Positions 1 through 6,336 of a stretch of 11,807 bases of DNA are shown here, in pieces (within the stretch, counting starts at the first letter, position 1; each line of letters begins with the position of its first letter). The position numbers and the translations under genes are program-made. A model generated the notes under the pieces. That model did not search any database and was not told the origin of the DNA. It worked only from the letters and a program-made list of their open reading frames with translations. Source of the DNA: an uncultured Pseudobutyrivibrio sp. (lineage in GTDB: Bacteria > Bacillota > Clostridia > Lachnospirales > Lachnospiraceae); assembly GCA_900546435.1 (NCBI GenBank), contig URCQ01000039.1:1-11807 (forward strand), given 5' to 3'.

Positions 1-56
<56 letters not shown>

Positions 57-243
57 AAAAGTTTTCCCAGTTTCATGAACGCGCTGGCTTCATTTCTTGA
101 GCCATTCCGTTCCTTACTGTTTTAAGGTTGCTTTTTAAAAAGCTGTTCGTTTGCGATCATTTCTGATCGGCTTGAATTATTCTCTTAGAATCTTTCAAGG
201 TTGTTTCACTGTTCAGTTATCAAGGTTGGTTGCTAACAGCAAC
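57..243 (-). other. rRNA operon leader (transcribed, removed during 16S maturation)
   Basis: About 185 nt lie between the expected start of the closest promoter and the 16S 5' end, and no gene is seen here. The leader holds a 14-bp perfect palindrome GCTTTTTAAAAAGC (130-143). It also has a CTTGATAACTGAACA segment (210-224, minus), which resembles the boxA/processing motif often seen in Firmicute rRNA leaders and spacers. A small hairpin, TGGCT...AGCCA, sits near 83-102. The element CAAGGTTG occurs twice (196-203 and 221-228). These fit antitermination and RNase III processing signals, but the exact roles are inferred. Confidence 0.6.
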
Positions 244-249
244 TCTGAT

Positions 250-278
250 ATCTTATCATGTATCAAGTCGTTTGTCAA
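250..278 (-). promoter_or_regulatory. rRNA promoter P1 (closest to 16S)
   Basis: A perfect -35 box TTGACA (273-278) and -10 box TAAGAT (250-255) are separated by 17 bp, with an extended -10 TGA just before the -10. The -35 is preceded by A-tracts (GAAAAAAGATGAAAAAAG) resembling an UP element, as expected for a rRNA promoter. Transcription would start near 243. Confidence 0.8.
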
Positions 279-328
279 CAACTTTTTTCATCTTTTTTCG
301 AGTCGTTTGTGACCCGAACAACTTCATT

Positions 329-357
329 ATCATATCAAATGATTCGAAGCTTGTCAA
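329..357 (-). promoter_or_regulatory. rRNA promoter P2 (middle)
   Basis: A perfect -35 box TTGACA (352-357), a 17-bp spacer and -10 box TATGAT (329-334). The AAAAAAGTTGTTGACAA block covering the -35 is identical to that of P1 and P3, although the A-tract further upstream differs. It lies about 79 bp upstream of P1. Confidence 0.8.
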
Positions 358-427
358 CAACTTTTTTGAAACACTTTAGATTTCTTAAATCGTTGTTGTT
401 TGCTGTCGTTTTCGCGTCAGCTAGATT

Positions 428-456
428 ATATTATCATTTCAACCATTCCTTGTCAA
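428..456 (-). promoter_or_regulatory. rRNA promoter P3 (farthest from 16S)
   Basis: A perfect -35 box TTGACA (451-456), a 17-bp spacer and -10 TAATAT (428-433) with TGA in front (extended -10). A TATAAT sequence at 425-430 would give a 20-bp spacer and is the less likely -10. The -35 and upstream A-tracts are an exact copy of those at P1. Confidence 0.75.
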
Positions 457-525
457 CAACTTTTTTCATCTTTTTTCCAAAAAGTTAAAAGTTATTTTAC
501 ATCAAGTTCTGATCTCATAATCTAA

Positions 526-615
526 CGGAGAAGGAGGGATTTGAACCCTCGCGCCGCTATTCACGACCTGCACCCTTTCCAGGGGTGTCCCTTCGGCCAG
601 CTTGGGTACTTCTCC
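526..615 (-). tRNA. tRNA-Ser (anticodon GGA)
   Basis: About 90 nt folding as a class II (long variable arm) tRNA. The acceptor strands are GGAGAAG and CTTCTCC with discriminator G. The anticodon stem CACCC/GGGTG encloses the loop CTGGAAA, giving anticodon GGA, which reads UCC/UCU. The T arm contains GGTTCAAATCC and the long variable arm marks a serine tRNA. No CCA is encoded after the discriminator (TTAGA follows), so the 3' end should need RNase Z cleavage and CCA addition. The gene lies between the hairpin at 641-674 and rRNA promoter P3. Confidence 0.95.
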
Positions 616-640
616 AAGTGCGTCGAATGCAGACTGACAT

Positions 641-674
641 AAAATATGCTCACCATCATGTGATGACAAGCATA
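641..674 (-). terminator. Hairpin plus U-run between the two tRNA-Ser genes
   Basis: On the minus strand, TATGCTTGTCATC, a 4-nt loop ACAT and GATGGTGAGCATA form a 13-bp stem that includes three consecutive G-U pairs in the RNA, followed directly by TTTT. This resembles a weak intrinsic terminator and could reduce transcription of the downstream tRNA-Ser(GGA). It could equally be a processing hairpin in a two-tRNA transcript. No clear separate promoter is visible for the second tRNA gene. Confidence 0.45.
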
Positions 675-677
675 TAG

Positions 678-763
678 CGGAGAGGGTGGGATTCGAACCC
701 ACGCGCCCTTGCGGACAAACGGTTTTCAAGACCGCCTCGTTATGACCACTTCGATACCTCTCC
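678..763 (-). tRNA. tRNA-Ser (anticodon TGA)
   Basis: About 86 nt, class II. The acceptor strands are GGAGAGG and CCTCTCC with discriminator G. The anticodon stem encloses the loop CTTGAAA, giving anticodon TGA, which reads UCA and neighbouring serine codons. The T arm reads GGGTTCGAATCCC and there is a long variable arm. CCA is not encoded (CTATA follows). It is the first gene after the promoter at 802-830. Confidence 0.95.
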
Positions 764-801
764 ATGTGTTTATGTTGATGTGTTTTTCAAGCACGAATAG
801 A

Positions 802-830
802 ATAATATCAAACTTCCTTATGCCTGTCAA
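802..830 (-). promoter_or_regulatory. Sigma-A promoter for the tRNA-Ser genes
   Basis: A perfect -35 TTGACA (825-830), a 17-bp spacer and -10 TATTAT (802-807) with a TGA extended -10. The predicted start is near 795, about 30 nt upstream of the tRNA-Ser(TGA) 5' end. The promoter sits just after the ispD stop codon, so the tRNA genes have their own start even if the upstream operon reads through. Confidence 0.85.
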
Positions 831-848
831 TTCTTTTTTTGAATTTTT

Positions 849-1541
849 TTACTTTTTTCGCGATTGTATAATGCTTTCCCCTAACAACAGGTCTTCCGGG
901 GTTGTCACCTTTATATTCTCATAGGATCCTTCCAGCAATTTTACACGTTTTCCCATCATCTTTTCTACAACCATAGCATCATCCGTAACACCAGTCTTAT
1001 CACATGACTGTAACCGCATATACGCTTCATATACTAATGCATAGCGAAAACTCTGCGGGGTCTGAATCCCCCACACCAAATCTCTTCTCGGTGTAGCATT
1101 CACCCAGCCTTCCTCATCTGCAATCTTTATCGTATCTTTCACAGGCATGCCAACAACACACGCATCGTACTCTTTCGCGCCTGCAATTGACCTTTTTATA
1201 ATGTCTTCCGTAACAAATGCACGTGCACTATCATGGATCAGGACATAATCGCACTGCATATGACGAAGCCCCTGGTATACAGAATCATATCGTTCTGCTC
1301 CCCCTGGTACAATCGCCTTTACCTTTGTAATATGGTATGCATCTACCATATTTTGTTTACAATATGCCTCATCCCCCGGTGTCACTACCAAAACGATCTC
1401 ATCCACCGGACTTTTTTCAAATACCTCCAGACAATGTACCATAACCGGCTTACCGCACAACGGCAAGTATTGCTTTGGCATGTCTGCTCCCATTCTTTTA
1501 CCAGAACCTGCTGCAAGAATTACAGCTCCTATTCTTTCCAT
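849..1541 (-). CDS. ispD: 2-C-methyl-D-erythritol 4-phosphate cytidylyltransferase
   Basis: Transfers CMP from CTP to 2-C-methyl-D-erythritol 4-phosphate, the third step of the non-mevalonate (MEP) isoprenoid pathway, in the cytoplasm. The 230-aa length is normal for IspD. The glycine-rich nucleotide-binding loop LAAGSGKRMG is at residues 9-18, with a conserved lysine in MPKQY (K23). Other family motifs are IHDSAR near 102-107, KDTIK and TPQ in the middle, and TGVTDDA plus ENIKVTTPEDL near the C-terminus. The start ATG has AAGAGG about 8 nt upstream, overlapping the tsaD stop. It is the last gene of the operon, 12 bp after tsaD. No terminator hairpin is visible between its stop and the tRNA promoter, so read-through toward the tRNA and rRNA genes is possible. 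Confidence 0.96.
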   Translation of the reverse strand: MERIGAVILAAGSGKRMGADMPKQYLPLCGKPVMVHCLEVFEKSPVDEIVLVVTPGDEAYCKQNMVDAYHITKVKAIVPGGAERYDSVYQGLRHMQCDYVLIHDSARAFVTEDIIKRSIAGAKEYDACVVGMPVKDTIKIADEEGWVNATPRRDLVWGIQTPQSFRYALVYEAYMRLQSCDKTGVTDDAMVVEKMMGKRVKLLEGSYENIKVTTPEDLLLGESIIQSRKK

Positions 1542-1553
1542 ATATATAACCTC

Positions 1554-2588
1554 TTATGATTCTACACGTTCCCCTAATGCCAAATTAGGCACTGCATTTA
1601 AAGACATAGAATCTCTACGTCCTGCTATATATTCATAATATGCTGCTGCACCAATCATAGCTGCATTATCTGTACACAAAATCGGTGATGGATGATATAA
1701 CGTTACACCACGTTTTTCACATGCTTCCTGCATAGCTGCACGAAGTGTACCATTTGATGCCACTCCTCCTGCAAGCGCAAGCTTATCTCCACCATATTCA
1801 TCCAATGCATGCATCGCATGTCCTACAAGCGCATCAATGACTGCCTGTTGAAATGACGCAGCAATATCTGCTTCATTTACTGCCTCGCCTTTCATCTTTG
1901 CACCATTCATATAATTCAATACGGCAGATTTTAATCCACTAAAGCTAAAATCATACGCGCTATCATGCACTTTTGCCACAGGGAACGGAATCGCATGCGG
2001 ATTTCCTTCTTTCGCTTTTTGCTCCACCTTTGGTCCGCCCGGATACCCAAGACCAATGGCTCTTGCCACCTTGTCAAATGCTTCTCCGGCCGCATCATCT
2101 CTTGTCCTTCCAAGGATTTCATACTCCCCATAATCCTTGACACGCACAAGATGCGTATGACCTCCCGAAACTACCAGGCATAAAAATGGTGGCTCTAACG
2201 TTTTATCTTCTATATAATTAGCGCAAATATGCCCCTCAATATGATGCACTCCTACAAGTGGAATATCTTTTGCAAAACTGATTGCCTTTGCTTCCGATAA
2301 CCCAACCAAAAGTGCACCGACAAGTCCTGGGCCATACGTAACGCCAATCGCATCGATTTCATCTAATGTTGTATTTGCTTCTTTTAATGCTTCTTCTATA
2401 ACCTGGTTAATACGTTCAATATGTTTTCTTGATGCAATTTCCGGCACAACGCCTCCATATAATGTATGGATTGGGATTTGTGTAGAAATCACATTGCTTA
2501 ATACCTCTCTGCCATTAACGACAACAGCTGCCGCTGTCTCATCACAGGAACTCTCTATTGCTAATATACGCACTTGTTTCTCACTCAT
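1554..2588 (-). CDS. tsaD: tRNA N6-threonylcarbamoyladenosine transferase TsaD (Kae1/YgjD)
   Basis: Catalytic subunit that transfers the threonylcarbamoyl group from threonylcarbamoyl-AMP to A37 of tRNAs reading ANN codons, forming t6A together with TsaB and TsaE. The 344 aa show an ASKHA fold. The N-terminal phosphate-1 motif is IESSCDETAAAVV (residues 11-23). The metal-binding HHIEGH at 115-120 supplies H116 and H120. SGGHTHL begins near 131, GGVASNG lies at 274-280, and CTDNAAM carries the metal-binding Asp (D307). The start ATG follows GGAGGGAG at about 6 nt and overlaps the upstream gene by 8 bp, suggesting translational coupling. All key residues are present. Confidence 0.98.
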   Translation of the reverse strand: MSEKQVRILAIESSCDETAAAVVVNGREVLSNVISTQIPIHTLYGGVVPEIASRKHIERINQVIEEALKEANTTLDEIDAIGVTYGPGLVGALLVGLSEAKAISFAKDIPLVGVHHIEGHICANYIEDKTLEPPFLCLVVSGGHTHLVRVKDYGEYEILGRTRDDAAGEAFDKVARAIGLGYPGGPKVEQKAKEGNPHAIPFPVAKVHDSAYDFSFSGLKSAVLNYMNGAKMKGEAVNEADIAASFQQAVIDALVGHAMHALDEYGGDKLALAGGVASNGTLRAAMQEACEKRGVTLYHPSPILCTDNAAMIGAAAYYEYIAGRRDSMSLNAVPNLALGERVES

Positions 2589-3159
2589 TATAATCTCCCT
2601 CCATCAGACGGAATGTCAAAATCTTCCAATGTCCATCATCATCCTTACGCAAAACAAATTCTTCATATGTTCTACTATAATCACTTGCTTCCCTGGAAAA
2701 ATAATAGGCATCAACGTAAGCACAATAATCCCCCTGTACGGTAGCATAGGTGATATCATTGCTATCACTAACAGAAGATTGCACAATCGTCTTTTTTCTC
2801 GTCTTATAATCCTCGATATCTGCCTTAAGATTTTTTATATAAGTATCCCTCGGATTATAGGACAGTAACTCATCATCCATCAGCATACGCACTTGATCTG
2901 CCATGTCTTCTAATTCATCATCTGTATATTCTTCGCCATAAAAGGCTGTGATGATACGGTTATACCATTTAACCACTTCACGCGGTGTTTTGGGATAATT
3001 CTTTTCAAAATCTTTTTGTATGATTTTTTCAACTTCCGTCGTCTGCTCTGTAGTCTCTTCCGTCTTGTTTCCATTCCTGTGTAAAAGATAATAGTAATAA
3101 CCACATACAAGTCCAACACAGATTGCAATAGAAACCACAACACGTAATGCCTTTTTCAT
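2581..3159 (-). CDS. Membrane-anchored protein of unknown function in the t6A operon
   Basis: 192 aa. One hydrophobic segment spans about residues 5-25, preceded by basic residues and followed by HRNGNK, so the rest is probably outside the membrane. A Thr/Glu-rich linker (about 33-44) leads to an acidic, mostly helical middle (about 52-120) and a C-terminal part with alternating beta-like stretches ending in GHWKILTFRLMEG. That ending resembles NTF2-like domains, which is inference only. The cysteine in GLVCG does not fit a lipobox because Val precedes it. The start has GGAGG within the end of rnz, 3 bp after the rnz stop, and the last 8 bp overlap tsaD. Its position implies co-expression with RNase Z and TsaD, but nothing in it suggests RNA binding. 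It may be a Lachnospiraceae-restricted family. Confidence 0.85.
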   Translation of the reverse strand: MKKALRVVVSIAICVGLVCGYYYYLLHRNGNKTEETTEQTTEVEKIIQKDFEKNYPKTPREVVKWYNRIITAFYGEEYTDDELEDMADQVRMLMDDELLSYNPRDTYIKNLKADIEDYKTRKKTIVQSSVSDSNDITYATVQGDYCAYVDAYYFSREASDYSRTYEEFVLRKDDDGHWKILTFRLMEGDYNE

Positions 3160-3162
3160 CGC

Positions 3163-4074
3163 CTATTCCTCCAAAAAGTCCAACTCCACCATTTTTCCAT
3201 CTTCACCCAGATAAGATTCGGCAAATATTTTTTTCACATCTTTCATGTATCCCTTAGCACCCACTAATGATGGACTAAAATGTGTAAGCCACATCTGTTT
3301 TACCTGTGCCTTTTTTGCCAGCTCTGCCGCTTCATAAAACGTCATATGCTTATACTGACGTGCTTTATTTAGCTTATCTGGTTCCGCATACATACCTTCG
3401 CAAATAAAAAGATCTGCATCTTTCGCATTTTCTGCAATACGATCAATCGGTCTGGTATCCGTACAATACGCAACTTTAATTCCTTTTCGTGGTGGTCCCA
3501 TCACTAGATCCGGCGTATAGACTTTACCTTCATGCGTAATGGTTTCACCTTTTTGCAGACGACTCCACATCTGCACCGGAAGTCCCAGTGCACTTGCCGC
3601 CTGCGCATCAAAACGTCCACTACGTGGGATTTCAATACAATAACCATAGCAAGGAACATTGTGCTGCACACGATATGCCCGGATATGATAACCATGTAAC
3701 TCTATTGTCTGTTCGGTTTCCGTCAATTCTATAAACTTAATTTCGAAAGGAAGCTCCGGTGCAATCACACGAAGCGCATTTACAACACGTTCTAGTCCCT
3801 TGGGTCCAATCATTGTTACCGGTTCTGTCCGGTCCGAATTTCCCATAGATAATAGGAGTCCCGGCAATCCACTGATATGATCCGCATGATAATGGGTAAA
3901 ACAAATCGTGTCGATTGGGTTCGGACTTAAGCCCGCTTCTTTCATAGCAATCTGCGTACCTTCTCCACAGTCAATCAATAAACTACTCCCATTAAATCGC
4001 GCCATCATTGCCGTCAGCCATCGATGTGGCTGCGGCATCATCCCTGCCGTTCCCAGCAAGCAAACATCTAACAT
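3163..4074 (-). CDS. rnz: Ribonuclease Z (tRNA 3'-endonuclease)
   Basis: Zinc-dependent metallo-beta-lactamase-fold endonuclease that cuts the 3' trailer of tRNA precursors lacking an encoded CCA. The 303 aa match the short (tRNase ZS) form. The signature FTHYHADHISGLPG holds HxHxDH at residues 61-66. Further metal ligands are H138 (in QHNVPCYGY), D206 (in YCTDTRP) and H265 (in LTHFSPS), and KHMTFYEAA carries the conserved H243. LLIDCGEGTQI near 32-42 is typical. The N-terminal loop reads GTAGMMPQPHRW instead of the Bacillus-type AGVP...RN, a variant I associate with this clostridial group. The start has AAGGAGG about 5 nt upstream and overlaps rimI by 7 bp. Both tRNA genes in this window lack CCA and are plausible substrates. 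Confidence 0.96.
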   Translation of the reverse strand: MLDVCLLGTAGMMPQPHRWLTAMMARFNGSSLLIDCGEGTQIAMKEAGLSPNPIDTICFTHYHADHISGLPGLLLSMGNSDRTEPVTMIGPKGLERVVNALRVIAPELPFEIKFIELTETEQTIELHGYHIRAYRVQHNVPCYGYCIEIPRSGRFDAQAASALGLPVQMWSRLQKGETITHEGKVYTPDLVMGPPRKGIKVAYCTDTRPIDRIAENAKDADLFICEGMYAEPDKLNKARQYKHMTFYEAAELAKKAQVKQMWLTHFSPSLVGAKGYMKDVKKIFAESYLGEDGKMVELDFLEE

Positions 4075-4520
4075 ATATCCTCCTTATGAAAAGCCATAAC
4101 AAGTGCATCCTCTACTGGCTTCTGATAAAAATTCTTTCTCATGCCAACACATAAGAACCCACAATGCTCATATAATTTTTGTGCTGCCAGATTCCCTTTT
4201 CGCACCTCCAAATATACATGCTTCACACCTCTTATATCTGCTTCACGAAGCATTGCATCCAAAAGAAGCTTTCCTATGCCACAGCCCCGCTTATCAGGTG
4301 CTACTGCAATGGTCGGAATTTCTCCTTCGTCACTGTTGCAATATAAAATACCATAGCCGCAAATCACATCATTTTCTTCTGCCACTATAAATATAGGACG
4401 CGGCTGTGCCAACGTCTCCAGAAAGCCTTCCTTTGTCCATGGCTCACTAAAGGTGTTTTGTTCAATCCAAGCCACTTGTTCTATATCCATCTCCCGGCAA
4501 TTACGGATGGTTACTTTCAT
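4068..4520 (-). CDS. rimI: Ribosomal protein S18-alanine N-acetyltransferase RimI
   Basis: GNAT-family enzyme that uses acetyl-CoA to acetylate the N-terminal alanine of ribosomal protein S18. The 150 aa fit the family. The acetyl-CoA pyrophosphate loop RGCGIGK is at residues 78-84, in the context IAVAPDKRGCGIGKLLL. The candidate catalytic glutamate is E105 in YLEVRKGN, and the conserved tail QKLYEHCGF leads to NFYQKP, as in RimI. SEPWTKEGF (25-33) matches the usual N-terminal SxPW region. Its start shares one base with the tsaB stop (TAATG), and AAGGTGG lies upstream inside tsaB. The tsaE-tsaB-rimI order is common in Firmicutes. Substrate specificity is inferred from family and context; some GNATs in this position may act on other proteins. 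Confidence 0.93.
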   Translation of the reverse strand: MKVTIRNCREMDIEQVAWIEQNTFSEPWTKEGFLETLAQPRPIFIVAEENDVICGYGILYCNSDEGEIPTIAVAPDKRGCGIGKLLLDAMLREADIRGVKHVYLEVRKGNLAAQKLYEHCGFLCVGMRKNFYQKPVEDALVMAFHKEDIC

Positions 4521-5233
4521 TATGCTTCGCCACCTTTTTGTGCTTCCATGCGTTCTCTTTCTGCCTGCGACAAACGTAAATATTCCGGTCTATGCTCTGC
4601 CGCTGTTTGTGTTTTTCCTACACGAACATAAGCCTCTGCTCTTGCACACAGTGCAGCCGCACGCTGCCGGTTCATATGCGCAGGTGCAAATGTAAATGGT
4701 ACATTACATTCTGTTTCAATCTGTTCCTTAAACACCGGCACGCCATCTCCTAAAAAAGTAACCGGTCTTCCCTCAGCGTTGATTTTTTCTATAATTTCAT
4801 GTAAATCAACGGCACATGGTTCTACCACACACACCATGTCATCATCCTCAAATCGATACACACCTGTATATGTCTGATTGCGTCTGGCATCCATCAACGG
4901 GCAAACATCTGCTGCATTGCCCCAGAGATTATATGCCAATGCTTCTATCGTGGAAATAGAAACAATTGGCTTATCCAGAGCAAGTCCTAGTCCTTTTGCT
5001 GTTGCTGATCCAATACGGAGTCCGGTAAAAGAACCTGGTCCTGCTGCCACTGCAATGGCGTCTATCGTCTGCAAATCCAACGAAATCATCTTTTTCACTT
5101 CTTCTAACATAGGAAGCAATGTTTGTGAATGTGTCTTTTTAAAGTTTGTACTGTATTCTCCAATGACAATCCCATCTTCCACAATTGCAACACTAGCAAC
5201 CATTCCTGATGCGTCAATCCCTAATATCTTCAT
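4520..5233 (-). CDS. tsaB: t6A biosynthesis protein TsaB (YeaZ)
   Basis: Non-catalytic paralogue of TsaD that dimerises with it and organises the TsaB-TsaD-TsaE complex for threonylcarbamoylation of A37. The 237 aa show the ASKHA N-terminal motif ILGIDASGMVASVAIV at residues 3-18 and the family signature AAGPGSFTGLRIG at about 67-79. The HSQTLLPMLEE segment (36-46) is typical of TsaB. The C-terminal RPEYLRLSQAERERM matches the PxYLR tail found in many homologues. As expected for TsaB, the TsaD HxxxH metal site is absent. The start overlaps tsaE by 4 bp (ATGA), indicating coupled translation. Confidence 0.95.
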   Translation of the reverse strand: MKILGIDASGMVASVAIVEDGIVIGEYSTNFKKTHSQTLLPMLEEVKKMISLDLQTIDAIAVAAGPGSFTGLRIGSATAKGLGLALDKPIVSISTIEALAYNLWGNAADVCPLMDARRNQTYTGVYRFEDDDMVCVVEPCAVDLHEIIEKINAEGRPVTFLGDGVPVFKEQIETECNVPFTFAPAHMNRQRAAALCARAEAYVRVGKTQTAAEHRPEYLRLSQAERERMEAQKGGEA

Positions 5234-5673
5234 GCGTTCTCCACTTCCTCAACGGTAATTTTACGATAGTCAAATCCTTTTTCAAGATCTTTTTCTATGG
5301 TAATCCGGTGATACTGTTCTGGCAAAATCTCTTCAATCAGATTTGCCCACTCAATCATCGTCAATCCATCGCCATAGACATAATCTTCAAAGCCAATCTC
5401 ATCCATTTCTTCCACACAACCAATGCGATACACATCAAAATGGTAGAATGGCATACGCCCTGTATGATATTCCTGTACAATGGTAAAGGTTGGGCTGCAA
5501 ATTGGTTCCTCAATCCCCAACCCTTTGGCAATCCCCTGGGTAAGTACTGTTTTCCCTACACCCAGATCGCCAATCAATGTATATACCTGCCCCGGCTTTG
5601 CATTTTTCCCGAGCTCCTCACCAAACGCCAGTGTCTCTTCTGGCGAAAATGTTTCTTTTATCATCTTGATCAT
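5230..5673 (-). CDS. tsaE: t6A biosynthesis ATPase TsaE (YjeE)
   Basis: Small P-loop ATPase that drives cycles of the TsaB-TsaD complex. The 147 aa fit the family. Walker A GDLGVGKT is at residues 35-42, SPTFTIVQEY near 60-69 is the family motif, YHFDVYRI carries D80, and TMIEWANLI holds the conserved E108-W109. The first ATG overlaps the previous stop (ATGA), but AAGGGAG is then almost adjacent to it. The ATG at 5664 (fourth codon) has a better spacing of about 9-10 nt, so the true protein may begin MIKETFSPEETL (144 aa). Confidence 0.95.
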   Translation of the reverse strand: MIKMIKETFSPEETLAFGEELGKNAKPGQVYTLIGDLGVGKTVLTQGIAKGLGIEEPICSPTFTIVQEYHTGRMPFYHFDVYRIGCVEEMDEIGFEDYVYGDGLTMIEWANLIEEILPEQYHRITIEKDLEKGFDYRKITVEEVENA

Positions 5674-6179
5674 TCTCCCTTAATATGTAATCGATAATCA
5701 TCACAATGCTTTTGCAACGCCTCGTAAATCTGTGGCAGTTTGTCTGAGATCTGCGCTTTTGGAATAATATAGGCATTCACACGATTACTATAAATCAAAA
5801 GATTGTGTTTTGTTGTCACTGCCTTATAAATGCTTTCCCATGGCAAAACAGCTTCTTCCTCTTCGTGTTCTGTACTGACGGCAATTCCTTCATCACGCAT
5901 TTCAAAATGCAAGGTATCCTTCAATGCACTCGACATACGAATCTGACGTTTGGAACGGATACGCAATGTCAATGGAACATAAAGCAGAAAAATCAGTGCC
6001 AGCAAAAAGTATGGTGCTGATAATCTAAAGTCATGTAAATCTTCTGAAATCGCTATAATTACAATAACCAAAATCCCCATGATAAGAGACAACCACCCCT
6101 GCACGGATGTATAAGCATGATACATATTAAAACGATACATATCCTCACTATTTAATTTAATATCAAATTTTATTGACAT
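5670..6179 (-). CDS. YcxB-like membrane protein
   Basis: 169 aa starting MSIKFDIK. This ATG is chosen because GGAGGA lies about 10 nt upstream; the frame also extends to a GTG at 6206 that would translate through that ribosome binding site. Two hydrophobic segments lie at about 28-46 (LSLIMGILVIVIIAI) and 57-73 (PYFLLALIFLLYVPLTL), followed by a basic RIRSKRQIR stretch. The C-terminal cytoplasmic domain contains LPWESIYKAV and NAYIIPKAQI, as in YcxB/PF14317-type proteins. The molecular function of that family is not established. It is the first gene of the t6A operon and overlaps tsaE by 4 bp (ATGA), so its translation probably sets that of tsaE. Confidence 0.85.
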   Translation of the reverse strand: MSIKFDIKLNSEDMYRFNMYHAYTSVQGWLSLIMGILVIVIIAISEDLHDFRLSAPYFLLALIFLLYVPLTLRIRSKRQIRMSSALKDTLHFEMRDEGIAVSTEHEEEEAVLPWESIYKAVTTKHNLLIYSNRVNAYIIPKAQISDKLPQIYEALQKHCDDYRLHIKGE

Positions 6180-6217
6180 AATAAATCTTCCTCCATATAA
6201 GCCCACTTCTGATTGCT

Positions 6218-6246
6218 ATCTTATCATATCTGACGCAAAATCAAAA
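6218..6246 (-). promoter_or_regulatory. Candidate promoter for the ycxB-tsa-ispD operon
   Basis: The -10 candidate TAAGAT (6218-6223) has an extended TGA in front, the same TGATAAGAT as rRNA promoter P1. With 17-bp spacing the -35 is a poor TTTTGA (6241-6246), which lies in the T-run of the upstream ribU terminator. The good extended -10 supports it and the weak -35 does not. No better candidate is seen in the gap before the operon. Confidence 0.45.
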
Positions 6247-6299
6247 GCCCCAATCCTTATGATACGCATCCTTGCAGCATCATCTGAATTGAGGCTTTT
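6243..6299 (-). terminator. Long hairpin terminator after ribU
   Basis: Twelve-base arms AAAAGCCTCAAT and ATTGGGGCTTTT (minus strand) pair with one mismatch, ending in TTTTGATTTT. The 33-nt interior can form additional pairing (ATGAT with ATCAT). It lies 37 nt after the ribU stop and before the next operon's promoter, where transcription should end. The arms also end in T on the plus strand, so it could work in both directions. The long interior makes it less standard than the attenuator at 7053-7087. Confidence 0.65.
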
Positions 6300-6336
6300 C
6301 TACCCTTTTTCTTATTTGTTTTTCACAAAATACGGA

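Larger units (their letters stand above)
272..477. repeat. Direct repeats carrying the rRNA -35/UP regions
   Basis: A 28-bp sequence occurs identically at 272-299 and 450-477. Its first 17 bp (TTGTCAACAACTTTTTT on the plus strand) occur a third time at 351-367. The copies start 79 and 99 bp apart. On the minus strand each copy contains the TTGACA -35 box and adjoining A-tract, so the repeats are promoter modules of the rRNA operon and not a mobile element. Confidence 0.85.

Noticed and set aside
272..477. Repeats at 272, 351 and 450 as a CRISPR array
   Set aside because: Only three copies, unequal lengths (28, 17, 28 bp) and unequal spacing, each placed on a -35 box; promoter modules explain them.
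258..488. Plus-strand open frame of 76 codons over the rRNA promoters
   Set aside because: It is Ser/Phe-rich, covers the repeated minus-strand promoters, and lacks a ribosome binding site; the T-rich composition explains the open frame.
502..765. Minus-strand open frame of 87 codons across both tRNA genes
   Set aside because: It is read through the two tRNA-Ser genes and the hairpin; tRNA sequence explains it fully.
3070..3159. Lipoprotein signal (lipobox) in the unknown anchored protein
   Set aside because: The residue before the Cys in GLVCG is Val, not Gly/Ala/Ser, so a simple membrane anchor fits better.
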